51,556 nt of DNA from Leucogyrophana mollusca (Eukaryota; Basidiomycota; Agaricomycetes; Boletales), in NCBI GenBank assembly GCA_021014945.1, contig MU266533.1:1-51556 (forward strand), read 5' to 3'. A model generated the notes under the pieces. The model was not told the DNA's origin, made no database searches, and saw nothing but the letters and a program-made list of their open reading frames with translations. Position 1 is the stretch's first letter; every line of letters begins with the position of its first letter. Both the position numbers and the translations under genes were made by a program. Below are positions 23,389 through 36,001 of this stretch, in pieces.

Positions 23389-25501
23389 CTATTCCCAATA
23401 CCTCGGAACCTTATTCTCCCCTCCCACCTCTAAGAAATCTGACGGGCGATCCCGCTTCAGGTTTCGCCGGCGGTTGTTGACAGGTAAACGCTGATAGGCT
23501 GAGTCCTGGCCAGCAGGCTGCTGGTTAGTAAATTGATTCCCCCACGATTGGTTCTGCTGATAGCCTTGCATATTGTACTGCATAGCGCCGACGCTGTTCT
23601 GCATCTGCATCTGCTGCTGCTGCTGTTGTTGCTGTTGCTGTTGCTGCTGTTGCTGGAGAGTGTTTGCGACGGCCAACGTAGCAGCCAGAGCTTGGGCCTG
23701 CTGTAGCTGCATCTGCAGTTGCTGGTACTTGATCTCTGTCGTCTGCCGCACTGCGTTTGGAAGCGAGGGGTTCTGCAGCATCTGCGATATTTGCGCGATT
23801 TGTGCTTGGAGTTGGGGGATACTATCGACGATCATTTGTGACATGTCTAAACCCGGTTGTTGGTCAGAGTAGAAGTCTTCGTTCGCCAGGCCCTCAGCAG
23901 CTGCAGCCTTTCATAATACCCTTCAGTACCATTTGATTTGCTCATAAATAACGATCACCTACCTGGCCGTTCGCAAGCGCTGCCCCACTCCCACCGGCGG
24001 CTCCCTCCTCCTCGCCATCCTTCCTGCTTTCCTCAATAGTCTTATCGATGTAATCAGCAACTTTCGTGCGCGTGGGCTTGTCGATGACCACTTTATCAAG
24101 AGAAGCTATTTTCTTGCCGCACTTCGGACACATGAAATCTCGTTCGAGTAAGTGAGTCTGGATACATTCCTCGCAGTAGGAGGTGCCACAGCAAGGGGTT
24201 TTGACAGCATCGCGAAAGAGTCTATTGTCTATTGGACACGCAAGGGACGGATCGGTTGGTGCGCGCTCACGGACGTCTGCTGCGGTCAGTCCTTTTGGTC
24301 GAGTAACTTGCTTCTGCCACGAAGCGCTGGAAGCGGTCAGTATCGGTCGTCCACCGCTATGAGCGAGGAAGATACGCACGAATCAGGTTGAGCGACGACG
24401 TAGCCACCTTCAGGGGTGACCATTACACCCTGAGTCATTTCGCCCTTGTTGGGGTTTTCGACGGCCTTGAGGAAGCTTCGAGGTATACCAGTCGTTCGCT
24501 TGATCCGGGGCTTGTTGTCAAATTCACGGTCATTATTTGTCGGGCAGTCCTGTATCCAGTGGCCTATCTAGCGCGTTAGAACATATGAAAATATAATTCG
24601 ACGGAGGCGAACCTTTCTGGCCGCAGCGATAGCAGACATAACTAGGTGGTAACGGACGCTCCGGCTGATGGTGTTGCTGATAGGGAGTATGAGGTTTGCC
24701 GCCACGACCACCAAACGATGTTCCGCGAGGGTTGGTGTAGATCCGAACAGCACTGTTCAAACCCAATAAAAGGGTAGGAATAAAACAAAATCACGTTCAT
24801 GAGACATCGATCTACTACACATGACAAAAGAACCGCAGAAGCGCGACACCAACTGAGACATCTTTTCCTGGGTATCCTCCCAGTTTGCGGTTTGGGCTTG
24901 GAACATAGCCGCCATGGCAGCAGCTTCGTCATCCTTTGTTACCGCGGATTTTGGAGCGGTTGGCTGTAACTTGGGTGAGACTCGCTCTCGAGCGAGCTGA
25001 GCGACGGTAAGAGTACTAATACGTACTGGAGGTGGTTTAGAGGCTGCTGCTGATGACGACTCTTCTTTCATGTCAAACCGTTTAGACATTGCGCCCTTAT
25101 GCCAGGCAGGCGCGCCAGGTCTCTGTATAGTTTCAGAGGTTGGAACGGGTGCTGTGCCGTTTGTTCCAGCAATGTACATCGCAGCCTTGCCCTTTCCAGG
25201 GCGCGAAGAGGGAAGCCGTTTAACAATGATAGACGACGAACGTGGAATGATATGTGAATCATCTTTATACTCTGGAAAGATAAGATGCCTCAGGATAGGC
25301 AGTGCCGGACCAGCAAAGTAGCTACATACCTTGTTGTGACGAACTGTCGTAGACGAACAAGTCAAAATCGTTTGCCTTACCCAGATTATTGGCCAGTATT
25401 ATCTCTTTTTTCAAGTCAAAAACGGAGATTCCGGTGCCATCGAAGGTCACCCTAGACTCGTCCCTCTGAGACTTGAACTTGTAGAAAACAGATGAAGCCA
25501 T
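23389..25501 (-). CDS. MPE1: Mpe1 / RBBP6-type protein (DWNN, zinc knuckle, RING)
   Basis: Subunit of the cleavage and polyadenylation factor that processes mRNA 3' ends. The start at 25501 gives MASSVFYKFKSQRDESRV, the ubiquitin-like DWNN domain (GISVFDLKKEIILANNLGK). A linker follows, then a CCHC zinc knuckle (YVCYRCGQKG, completed HWIQDCP on the next exon). Then comes a RING/U-box-type finger (LACPIDNRLFRDAVKTPCC, YCEECI, CPKCGKK; about 24110-24240). The C-terminal part is glutamine-rich, with about 15 consecutive glutamines encoded by mixed CAG/CAA at 23611-23655, and ends KVPRYWE. Several introns separate these parts; exact borders between 24530 and 24900 are approximate. It is head-to-head with ERG4. 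Confidence 0.9.
23611..23655 (-). repeat. Poly-glutamine codon repeat in MPE1
   Basis: A run of CTG/TTG triplets on the plus strand reads as about 15 glutamines in MPE1, from mixed CAG and CAA codons. It is likely variable between strains. Confidence 0.85.
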
Positions 25502-25854
25502 TGGGTAAAGAATGGATTGGAGAGCAAACTTCTAAGGTATACAGAACACAGAAGCAATGCAATAGCTTCTATTTTGTTGACTACGAGACAATCGTGGGTG
25601 TCGATGAGGTTGGTGCCGTCGGGTCGGAAGATGAGCGTTGCAGGTCAACGTCGTGTGACAAACCGGGTGTGGCACCAATTAGGTTCAAATGTTGACTTTT
25701 AAGCGGAGCGTGGAAATCATCCCAAAGCCCGCGCATATGGGGGTCTTGGCTAAAAGGGGATGCTGAATAAGCGGAATATTAAGAACCACCAAAGTCGTCC
25801 GACTTCCCAAGAGCCTCTTGTCCTTGGTGCAAATTTTCTCTTCGCGTCTCAAAA
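25502..25854. promoter_or_regulatory. Divergent promoter region MPE1 / ERG4
   Basis: These 353 bases separate the start codons of MPE1 (-) and ERG4 (+). Both promoters must be inside. I recognise no specific sterol-response site. Confidence 0.55.
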
Positions 25855-27812
25855 ATGTCCGTACCATCGTATGGTACCAATGGCGAACTGCGCCAGCGAA
25901 GTGTCGCGCCGGAGGAGCCCGTGAAAACTGTCACGACTACTGACGAAGGTCGCAAGATGGACGAGCTTTTGGACAAACACCAGACGTGAGCTTACTCGCT
26001 TCTAAGAATGTGAGGTGCTGAACGTGTTTCAATCAAGGTATGAGTTCGGTGGTCCATGGGGCGTCACTGCCATGATGATTGGGTTCCCCATTCTCATGTA
26101 TTACCTCTGGATATGCCTCTGGTTCTACGATGGCAAACTTGTCATTCCTACTTCCACTGACGACATTGTGCCTTTCCTGGAAAGAATGTGGGCCCATGTT
26201 CGCGATGTGCGTCTCCTTTTCTGACATCAACGTGTATTTGAATTCTGAGTGGATATTTGTAGGATGCCAGCCCCAACGCTTACGCATGGAAGGTTTACAC
26301 GGGTCTCGTCGTATACCAGCTTTTCCTCGCTTGGGTGATGCCTGGCTACCAACAAGAAGGTCTCCCTGTCCCGTCTTTGGGCTACAAGACTCTCATGTAC
26401 AACTGCAACGCCCTGTACTCGCTCTACGCCACCATGATCACCGCCGCCGGCCTCCACTACTACCACATCTTCCGCCTCACCGAGATCATCGACAACTACG
26501 GTCACATCATGTCTGTCGCTATGATATACGGCTTTGCTGTCTCCTTCGGGATGTACTTCATCACGGTCGCCACCAGTAACGAGATCAGAATGTCTGGAAG
26601 CTTCATTTACGATGTATTCATGGGAGCCTGCCTGAATCCCCGTATTGGACCTGTTGACCTCAAGATGTGGGCCGAAGTCCGTATCCCATGGGTTATCGTC
26701 TTCTTCCTAGCGGTGTCCGGCGGGTGTCATCAATACGAGCAATACGGCTATGTCACCCCAGTATGTAATCTAGCTTTAGGTTTGATAGCTCACTAACCAT
26801 CATGGAAGAACATGGCATTCATGATTTTGGCAACATGGTTGTATCTCAATGCATGGTATGTGGGCCCATGTGTTGTCCAAAATGCCTTCTGATTTTCTTT
26901 CAGTGCCAAGGGTGAAGAGTGCATCCCTCAGACGTGGGACATGTACCACGAGAAGTAAGCGCTTACCACCTTTCACATCTCTGTTTACTTATCAGTATCT
27001 GGAGATGGGGCTTCATGGTTATCTTCTGGAACTTCGCCGGCGTGCCATTCGTAGGTGCACTGTTTTGCACCGCGAGCCTTATACTTACCGAATACGTCCA
27101 CAGACTTACGTCTACTCGGTTGTCTACATGGCATCGCACGAGCCCTCCAAGTACCAGTTCTCCACTCCCACTTATGTCTTCCTGTTTACCACTCTCCTCA
27201 CTGCATATTACATGTTCGCGGTTTCATCTCACCTTTCATTGAACACATCACTGATGTGGTCGTCGACAGCTGGGACACGTCTATGTCACAGAAGAGCCGT
27301 TTCAAGATGCAAACCCAGGGTATCCACACCTTCCGTAATACATTCCCTCAACTTCCATGGGGCACCCTCAAGAACCCCGAGTTCATCCAGACTGCACATG
27401 GGTACGTCTTCCCACCTACGACGCGCCAATGAGCGACCGCCTGACTCCTTTTCAGCAACCGTCTCTTAATTAGCGGCTGGTGGAGATACTCTCGCAAGCC
27501 TGTACGTCCGTCATATCGGTGATAGTTTCTCTCTAATGTGTAACATCCAGAATTACGTCGCCGATTGGGTCATGAGCTTCAGCTGGGGAGTGATCATCGG
27601 CGGCGCGACCATCATCCCCTACTTTTACTCCGTCTTCTTCATTACGGTGCTTGTCCACCGATGTGGCCGTGACTTTGAACGGTACGTTTTGCTCTTATCT
27701 CTGCATAACAGTTGTCTGATCATCGCGTGACAGGTGCTCGATGAAGTATGGCAAGGATTGGGAGCGCTACTGCTCCATCGTCAAGTACAAATTTATACCC
27801 GGCGTCTACTAA
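25855..27812 (+). CDS. ERG4: C-24(28) sterol reductase (Erg4)
   Basis: ER membrane enzyme that makes ergosterol from ergosta-5,7,22,24(28)-tetraenol with NADPH, the last step of the pathway. It belongs to the ERG4/ERG24 family. About 11 exons: 25855-25985, 26038-26206, 26263-26760, then short ones from 26809 to the stop at 27810. Family blocks: FGGPWGVTAMMIGFP, GLPVPSLGYKTLMYNCNA, LNPRIGPVDLKMWAEVR, FAGVPFTYVYSVVY, LISGWWRYSRKPNYVADW, PYFYSVFFITVLVHRCGRD, and the usual C-terminus KYKFIPGVY. Hydrophobic segments fit 8 to 10 helices. One intron begins with donor GTTCGC near 27211 and joins AYY to IWDTSMSQKS, which restores the conserved sequence. It is head-to-head with MPE1, and the DnaJ gene follows on the same strand. 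Confidence 0.95.
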
Positions 27813-28073
27813 GCAGTGGTAGCAAAAGTTCATATCTCTAGAGCATTTCAATAATGTTATTCTGCCACATATTCTGGAATACAATACCCTTCTTGCAAGG
27901 TACTGAGCTCATGTGAAACCCTAAGACGAACGAAAGAAACTCCCACAGCAGCCAAGGATCAAGCCGACGGCATGCCGAGCCGGCTATACTGTCCACGTTC
28001 TCACTCAGTGGCAGTGGCGGTTTCTTGAGCACTGCGTGGAGGGACACAAAGTCATCCGTGTGCTCAAAATTCG

Positions 28074-29579
28074 ATGGAAAGCAACAAAGACGAAGCCCTC
28101 CGATGTCTCGCCATCGCCCAGAAACACAGAGACGCAGGGAACTTTCCCTCCGCCCGCAAGTTTTGCCAAAAGTCCATTAACCTCTTCTCAACACCCGAGG
28201 CCGCGAAGCTGCTTGCATCCATAGATGCCGCTGCTTCCTCGTCGTCTGCGTCTGCATCAGGATCGGGTTTTTCTTCAAGTGCGAATGCGACTACGAGCTC
28301 GACGGAGCGGAATCCGTCTGCTTCAGGCGCTAAACAGCGTAATGGGAGCGCAAACACGAATGGGGGCACGGCTGGAGGGATGGGCGGGGAGAAGAGGGAG
28401 TACACGGCTGAGCAGGTCAGCGTGGTGAAGCGGGTGAAGGCATGCAAGATCACAGAGTACTACGATATTCTAGCGGTCAAGCGCGATTGTGAAGAGGCCG
28501 AGATAAAGAAGGCCTACAGGAAGGTGCGTTTGGGTCTCTTTTAGCTGTGGTTTTATGCGCCGCTCATGTGCCTCTCATTAATTGTGTAGCTTGCGCTAGC
28601 ACTGCACCCAGATAAGAATGGGGCCCCTGGTGCTGATGAGGCATTTAAGAGTGAGTTTAGCAACTACTTTCTCAGTACGTCGCTGATCGAGGGCGAATTA
28701 CCGTTAGTGGTATCAAAAGCTTTCCAAGTGCTATCAGGTATTCCACATCATCCATTCCACTCGCTCGTATGCCTGATCCATGCTCTCCCAGATCCACAAA
28801 AACGAGCCGCATTCGACCAAAATGGGTCTGACCCAGAGTCACGGTTTAGCGGGATGTCTGCAGGCCGATCACCTGGCTTTGCGAGCAGTCAGGGCGAGAT
28901 GACGCCCGAGGATCTGTTCAACATGTTCTTTGGCGGAGGGATGAACGGGGGCGGCTTTGGTGGTGGTCCATTTGGCGGCGGACCGTTCGGAGGTCCGGTG
29001 TTCACTGCGTCGTTTGGCCCGGGGGGGTTCACATCGACGCGGGTCCGTACGGGGGGTGCGCGCGCTGGTGGTGCTGCAGCTCAGGGGGACGACACGGGGC
29101 CAGCACGCAGCCTCCTCACGCAGCTTCTCCCCCTGATCATCCTCTTCGCCTTCTCCTTCCTCACCGCCCTCCCGAACCTCTTCTCCTCCCCATCCACGCC
29201 CGACCCACGGTTCTCGTTCTCCCCGACGTCGCGGTACAACGTCGAGCGACACACGGGCGGGCTCGGGATCAAGTACCACGTGCACGGCCCCGAGTTCCAC
29301 AACCACCCGCAGATCGCGGCTGAGCTTGCTGCGCGGGAAGCGGGGCGGGGTGCACGGGGACAGTCGGCGCTGAGTAAGTTTGAGGGAACAGTGGAGCATA
29401 TGTACACGCAGGATTTGTATAACCAGTGTCAACGGGGGCTGGAGAGGCGGGAGCGGAGGAAGGACGCGGAAATTGGGATATTTGGGATCGGGACAGACTG
29501 GGAGAAGGTGAAGAAGATTGAGCAGGAGACGGTGGATAGCTGTGAGGAGCTGAAGAGGCTGGGGGTGCTAAGATCATGA
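28074..29579 (+). CDS. ER-membrane DnaJ protein (DNAJB12/14 type)
   Basis: Hsp40 co-chaperone expected in the ER membrane with its J domain in the cytosol, helping Hsp70 in ER-associated degradation. The N-terminus MESNKDEALRCLAIAQKHRD is a TPR-like helix pair typical of DNAJB12/14. A Ser/Ala/Gly-rich linker follows. The J domain runs KITEYYDILAVKRDCEEAE to DPQKRAAFDQNG and keeps the HPDKN motif (on the exon near 28590-28650). A Gly/Phe-rich region (GGGFGGGPFGGGPFGG) leads to one transmembrane helix (LLPLIILFAFSFLTALPNLF). The luminal DUF1977-like part contains GIKYHVHGPEF. It ends CEELKRLGVLRS. Four exons with short introns. It lies 261 bases after ERG4 on the same strand. Confidence 0.92.
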
Positions 29580-29952
29580 TTTCACTTTCTTTTGCTGGTG
29601 CTCTTTCACATCGCGTTTTCCAGGATGGCGACTGGATTGGAGCCTTCGATTTTTAATTGAACTACCGTAGATCATACCGATACAATTCTGTCGCTTTCAC
29701 CAATCCCTTGTCCTGCGCAGTCTACCTATGCTCTATTTATACCAGGCAATCATGGTGTTCGATTCACCCTTACTTTTCCCTGTCGCTTGCTGTTTTTTCC
29801 TTGCCAAGGATGAATCAGGATACAAGTGCATGCAATTAAAACAGATCTATGGATACAGATAATCCCAACATCGCCGTGGCCCCGCAGAAAGTAAGACAAT
29901 GAGAAAGAGAGAAACATAACCCGATGTTCAGAACGAAGCTCGAAGTCGACCA

Positions 29953-30508
29953 CTATGCCCCCCACTCGGTGCTGCAATCCAGTCTTGAATCCTTCATCAG
30001 CTTCAATGTGCCCGGCTCGGGGGACCATCCCCATTTCTCGACATGCACACGCGACTCCCCGACTATGCCGAGACAGACCTCGACGCCTTCTGCTTCCAGC
30101 GCGCGTTGCTGGGGCGTAGGTCCATGTGTGGAAAGCACGCCTGAGGTTGAAATGACGCGGTGCCACGGAACTGGGGGCGTAGTGTGCGAGATGAAGGTCA
30201 CGGCTAATGGTGTGGTGGTGAGACGAAATAAAGGTTTGATTGAATTTTTTTGCACTGACCTTCTCTGACGCGCCTTGCTTGCTTGGGTACACCAAGGAGC
30301 TTGGCAATGTGACCTACGTTGTGGTGGATGATAAGATCGGTGGCAGTTTACTGCTGGAGGTATACTAACCGCACGTAATAACTTTCTTTGGTGGGATCAT
30401 CTGTACGATCCGGTACACCTGCAGACCCCAATTTTCAGTACAGCTCAAAATGTTCAGATGCGACTACCGACATACCGCAACATTGAATTCCTGAGCGTTT
30501 GCACGCAT
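29953..30508 (-). CDS. Alkyltransferase-like protein (Atl1 type)
   Basis: About 128-residue protein related to O6-alkylguanine transferases. The active-site PCHR motif is replaced by PWHR (VPWHRVISTSGVLSTHG), the mark of ATL proteins. These bind alkylated guanine without repairing it and hand the lesion to nucleotide excision repair. Exons on the minus strand: MRANAQEFNVA (30508 downward), VYRIVQMIPPKKVITCG, HIAKLLGVPKQARRVRE, and the last exon to 29953. All introns are GT-AG, the first with donor GTATGT. The winged-helix DNA-binding part is complete, with the GHIAKLLG recognition helix and the arginine finger region QARRV. The tail QRALEAEGVEV is typical. The start is the first ATG in frame. 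It converges with the DnaJ gene. Confidence 0.86.
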
Positions 30509-31363
30509 TTTAAACCAACAGTGTAATGAAAGAGAGTAAGGTAGTAAAGAGTGTTGAAAAGTTGGAATGACTTGAAAGCACAGCTGGAGGAAGGGGGAAG
30601 TATGAGCGCAGCTAGCGTAACAGGAGCATAAGGCAGCGTACTTATATGGGCTACGTTAGCCGTCACGGATGTTCCGGCAAAGATCCTATACTGTAAGTAA
30701 CCCTGACTAGCGCTTGACGGAGAACAATAAGCCTAAGAGTGCAAAGTTGGGACAAAGGGCGCATTGTTTCCCACTGCCTCTGGCTCTTTTAATACATGTG
30801 GCTTTGATGCGGCTCGCTGACCTCGCCGATGTGACATGTAAATTTGTCAGATTTGACCGCTGGCAGTATCTTTGCAGGAGGTGTTGCCATACCCCTTCTT
30901 GGACCAGGAACTCATCAGCAATCTCGGGGAATGTATCATGTATAGCAGGAATCAGTCCATGCGATTGTTGCGTTGGCAGTATAGTTTCGAGGAGCACGAG
31001 CGTGAGTATCGAGGGCGAATCGAGGCTGCCATGCTTTCTTATCATTGCCGTCTGGTTGCCTTCAACGGGGAACTTTTCTTTAATGACCTATCCTACATTT
31101 CTCTGCAGTCTCAGTCTACGGCAGAGACACATGTTTGCAAGTGGGAGTTCTTGGTTGCGAATGGCTTTGTCAGCATGAGGCCAGGATTATTCGGAGCCGA
31201 TTCTAATTCTAAGCGATCGTTCACAGACTGGTGACCATTCGTGAGTCGTCAGATAGCGTCAGCCTGAGGTTCATAACGTTCATACTGTGTATCTCATACG
31301 GAAGACAGTGAATTGCGCAGGAATCGTTCCTGTCCAGTCTAGCTGTCTCGTGAAATCGACAGT
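30509..31363. other. Divergent intergenic region ATL / FBXO9
   Basis: 855 bases between two divergent start codons. Two mutually antisense frames of 112 to 120 codons exist (30707-31045 minus, 30872-31234 plus). Neither shows a motif I know, and at most one could be real. A short transcript or simply promoter DNA are both possible. Confidence 0.4.
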
Positions 31364-33050
31364 ATGAATTCTGTTGTCCCAGGCGAGGAGCCGGAAGAGC
31401 TCGTCCGCTTCCGAGAGGCATGGAGAGCAGAGGTAAAGCAAAGGCGTGGTGTGCACCCCGAGCCGAAACCGCAGACTGCAGTGTCACCGCCCAATGAAAC
31501 CACTGCTCCCACCAGCGTCAGTGTCACCAAGACTGATCATGGGGTCGGCATCGTGCGAGGCGGCCCAAATCTACACCCCGGTCCCTCCAGCCACACCATC
31601 GCAGGTGCGCCCACCGTCCCCGTCCACGCGTCCCACGGCCAATCTCGCCTCAGTCCCGCCTTCGGCCGCGCAATTGAGGTGTACCGTAGTGCCGTCAATC
31701 ACGAACAGCGCAGCCAGCTCGACGAGGCGCTCAGGCTGTACCGCCAAGCGTTCCGCCTTGACCCAAACGTTGATCGGGCGTATCACAAGGAGGAGCAGCG
31801 CCTAGAGCAGCTGGCACTCGAGACGGCAGCGGCGCGCAAGAAGCCCGCGTCTGGAGCTGCTCCCCCGGGGGCGGTAGACGGCCTAGCACAGGGAGTAGAA
31901 GCCTTATCCATTCACCACGGAACGAGAGAAATCGGCACGGTAACGGGCACACTCGCCAACGTTCTCGCCGGTTTCCCGCAGGAGCTGATATTTGAGCCGG
32001 AAGACGAAAAGGAGGGCACGCCGATCAAGATAATCCCCGACGAGCTCCTTCTGCACATCCTCCGGAGCCTTGATACAACCACCATCGAGCGCTTCGCGAC
32101 CGTCAATCGCAAAGCGCGCGTGCTGAGCCTTGACTCGGCGATCTGGAGGTACGATTCGTTGTAAATTAAATGTATGGCATGTAGCGCTACAGCTCGTTTG
32201 TTGTGGTTGGCAGGGATTTCGTGCATCTAGCGTATAAGCCCCCACAAATACCCGACGAGGATGCTATCTCGACAATCGTGGATCAGTATCGGGCTGATTA
32301 CCGCCGGGTGTACATTGAGCATCCGCGTCTGCGGATGGACGGGATCTACATCGCTGTCTGTCATTATGTGTATGCTCCTTTCAGTTGGATACTCGTATAT
32401 CAACCCGCTAACGAAACCGACAGTCGGACGGGTCTGAGTGAGAATGCCTGGGTCAATGTAGGTTGCCGGGCTAGTCAAGCTGTGTATACATCTTTGTTCA
32501 CCTCGCTGCTCCGCAGATAAGTCACCTCATCACATATCATCGTTACCTGTAAGTTCCCTCCTCAAATGCACCCTCTGAAGTTGACTTATTTACTCACGTG
32601 AACCATGTACAAGGCGATTCTTCCCAGACGGTAAAGTCCTGTCCCTCCTCGCAAACGAAGAACACCAGCCCCAACAAGTTATACCAATGCTCAAACCAAC
32701 CCTCCGCATGAAAGTTCGTCTTTCTCCCTCCTCCCCTCCCTCCCGCTAACCTCCCAAATCAGGGCTTCTACATAGGCGACTGGCACCTCGACGGCACCAC
32801 GGTCCACCTCACCAATCTTGCCGAGATGCACGACAAGGTCACTACAAACACAAACGTGGCACCCCCAGAAGCCCGCTACGTATTCCAGATGACGCTCGCC
32901 CTACGCTCGCGCCCCGTCGGGCGGTGGAACCGCCTCGATTTCATCGGGTATGATTCAGTAGAGATCGAAACAGGGGAGGCGGTGCCGCTACCGCTGAAGC
33001 ATGAGCGGTCGTTTTGGTTCTCGAAGGTTAGGTCGTATCCCGCTTATTAG
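31364..33050 (+). CDS. FBXO9: F-box protein FBXO9 / Pof7 type
   Basis: SCF ubiquitin-ligase substrate adaptor. The N-terminal region is disordered, then a TPR-like helix pair (AFGRAIEVYRSAVNHEQRSQ, LDEALRLYRQAFRLDPNVDRA) with the PPA-like block AYHKEEQRLEQ. The F-box is IPDELLLHILRSLDTTTIERF. Exon 1 ends at 32148 and exon 2 resumes at 32214 with DFVHLAYKPPQIPDED. The conserved C-terminal domain follows: RMDGIYIAVCHY, RFFPDGKVLSLLANEEH, GFYIGDWHLDGTTVHLTNL, and FQMTLALRSRPVGRWNRLDF. It ends KVRSYPAY at 33050. Domain order and length fit FBXO9/Pof7. At least six exons; the small exon with SENAWVN (about 32425-32457) is read by family pattern. Confidence 0.88.
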
Positions 33051-33789
33051 ACATAGAGGCCAGGAGGGTGGTAGCATAAGTAGCTCGTTGCATCCCATCC
33101 TATAGACTATCCATCTAGTATGTTTGTACACATATGCACGCCACTACATATAAGCGGAACTCCACAGTTATCTTTCGGTGTCCACCCAGGCGGGTGTGTT
33201 CTCGGGCTTGAGCTTTGGAGAAATATGTGCATTTTTTACTGCGAAATGAACAACTACTAAACACCTGTCCGTATGGTACACATTCATTTATTTGATTGCT
33301 TCTTTGACTACGAGGAAACCCCCTTTCTACAGCTTTTCAAAATGGCGATGGGTGGAGATATCACGAAGGGGACGGGGGTGGGAGGGAGTGAGGGAGGCAA
33401 GGGGGGCGATGGCGGGGACGTAAACAAGGAGAAGAACACACGACGGGGGGTAGTACGCGGCGTGGTATACCATAAGCAAGAGAGGGTGCGTGATGCGGCG
33501 TAATGAATGACTGAATCATTGAATAGTCGTGACGGGTGGAGTGGGTGGAGGAAGTAATAGGGAGTGCGGAATAGGTAGGTAGCGTAAACGACATATGAAA
33601 CACGAGAAGAAGAAATAGTCCGCGTTGTCTGTTGTTGTTGGCGTTGCAGTCCTGAGTGATGGTCTCTCCAAGGTGAGTCGGTCTACCGGATCGCTATGGG
33701 TCCTCTTGCCTGCCGAGGGAGATGTGTGAGGGATGGAGAAGGATATATGAGTGCGATGCTTGCTTGAGGGGAGTGCGTGAGTGAGGAGA
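33051..33789. other. Convergent intergenic region with G-rich tract
   Basis: This lies between the stop codons of FBXO9 (+) and CDC55 (-). It contains a strongly G-rich stretch at 33368-33412 on the plus strand with at least four runs of three or more G, separated by one to a few bases. Nothing else is seen. Confidence 0.55.
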
Positions 33790-35706
33790 TCATGCCGCGC
33801 TGTACAAGAACAGGTTGTTGGTGGCAGCGATCTAGATACGATTCGTGCATCAGCTATACCCGCGCGCAGAGAACAGGGAACGACGTACGGCGATCGTGTT
33901 CTCCCTTGGATGCCAGCTCGCGTGCAAAATCTTCTTGTTAAAGTCCAGTGTCTCCATCTGCATCGCATCCCGCAAGCCCCCTGGCCGCCCAGTCTTCAGC
34001 CCGTTCTTGTTGCCCGGTAGCGGGCCACCCGCCTTCTTCGCCTTGAACGCCGACTTGTCAGCCTGCAGTACAACGTCGTTCGGGGAGTCCGAGTCGAATA
34101 TGCGGAAGAAGTTGTGGTAGGAGCCCGTCAGAACGTGCCTGCAACGCGTAAGTCAGAATGCTTGCTGTCGACGGCTGGAATAGACGACCCACTTGTCATC
34201 CCCGCCCCAGACACACTCGAACTTGTCAAAGATGCAGTCATTCTCGTAGAGGTCGCACAGCTTGCCGCGGAGGTGGTCGTGGATGGGGATTGTCTTGATG
34301 GGACGCGACTCCATGTTAATATCCCATATCTTGAGGGAGAGATAGTCTCGCGAGAGGATATACCGCCCGTCATGGCTGAACTTGACATCTGATATGGAAG
34401 ATATAATCTCGGAGAAGAACGATCTTGCCGAGGGGTCCTCCTCCTCTTCGAAGCCTGTGAACGATCGCGTCCTCAGGGACTGTACATGAAGCAATTCAAT
34501 GAACTTACATTTTGCGTGCCTGTCGCACAGTGCAGAGTCGCGCATATCCGCAAGCTTGATGTTACTTTTTGAGCTCGAGTACATGAACAAGTTGCAGTGC
34601 TGTGGGTGGAACTCGGCCGCGGTGATGACTTCCGTTAGTTCTTCCATGTTAACTGGTTTGATATCCACAATGTCTATAGCGAGTTGGTCAGCTGATATCC
34701 AGAGTAGAGCTCCCGTCTGGAAATAGATCGGAAGGGACGGTGACGTGATGGGAAAGCGCACGTACTAAAGCTCTGGTCGCTGATTCCCAAATTCCAAAGA
34801 TTAATCCGCAGATCGTCAGCAGAGATATACGTCTCTTGATCTGAGTTGACAGATATGGAATGGATGTGGTACGCGTGTGCGTTCGAGTATACCTTTCGTG
34901 GAACCGCAGCGATGATGTTGTCTTGTTGAGCCATGCGGGGTAGCTTCAGGTGCGACGGGACGCTTGGTGGTGGGAGTGGTCTCTGACCCTCGTAGTGGTT
35001 TGATTCGGACACTACCCGCAATGACTTTTCAAAAATCTTCCAGAGCTTAATGGTCTTGTCTGTGATCGGGTCGGGGGCGCACCCCAAGCGATCAATGTCT
35101 CATGTATAGACCACGGATGCAAGAGACTGACCATTGGTCGACAGCAAGAAGTGGGCGGTGTTTTGTCGTCTGCACCACTTGATCTTGTTGATCTTCTCCT
35201 CGATTTCCAGCGACTTCAGGTAGTCGAATTCGGGTTCGTGAGACTGAAACTCGGTGTAGAACTTGTACTCGCAGCCCTTTTTCTGTACAAGTGCGCCATC
35301 GATCCCGAGATTTATATAAAGGCACGAAGAAATTCGGATAAAATGTACAAAGGGCGGTCGAGGGGGTGATCGCAGGCCCATCAGCCCAGAAAGGGATGTA
35401 AGGGTATCAGGGGAGGAGCTCACCGACTCGTTTCGCTCAAAGAGGACTACGCGGCCACCCTTGTCGCCTGTAGCGAGGTAATTTCCCGTGGAGTCAAACT
35501 CGACGGTTGAGATGATGTCGGCTGGTAGCAAGAGAGTTGAAATCAGTGGATGGTCGATAAGGGGGTGGGGCGGGTGACAATAAAAGTATAGAACAGAGAT
35601 GGCGATGAAAGTAACACATACCTTCTGTGATGTCTTCTACATCTCCCTTGTCGCCGAAACACTGAGCGAATCGCCAGCCACCTGAACCCTGTGGATCTAT
35701 GTCCAT
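33790..35706 (-). CDS. CDC55: PP2A regulatory subunit B (B55 / Cdc55)
   Basis: WD40 beta-propeller subunit that gives protein phosphatase 2A its substrate choice in mitosis and morphogenesis. The start at 35706 gives [20 protein letters not shown], the family N-terminus, with VEDITE before the first intron. Further blocks: [150 protein letters not shown] and FECVWGGDD. The last exons give [13 protein letters not shown] and [18 protein letters not shown] before the stop at 33790. About eight exons. It is divergent from COX9, 295 bases apart. Confidence 0.95.
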
Positions 35707-36001
35707 GATGTGAGCGAGAAGGGGCGCTTTGTGGCTGTCGCTGGATGTATTATTGAAGACGAGAAGGAAGAAGAGAAAGAGCAGAAAGGCGATATGGCTG
35801 GCTGTTAATGTGTGGCGCGAATTCAAAGGACACGAGCTTTACACGAAGCTAGATGGCTATACAAGGGGGTCGTCTGCTTGCAAGGATCGTGCCAGTATAA
35901 TAAAGCACTGGAGCCGAGTCCACAGCTTGTTGTGCTCTTGTTTGGTCACTGCCTATAATCCACAATCCCGACTTGCACCGCAACATCCACCACAGTTTAT
36001 T

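Noticed and set aside
28869..29432. 187-codon minus-strand frame
   Set aside because: Antisense to the DnaJ coding region, which has clear domains.
31221..32245. Minus-strand frames across FBXO9
   Set aside because: They are antisense shadows of the F-box gene, whose exons carry conserved family blocks.
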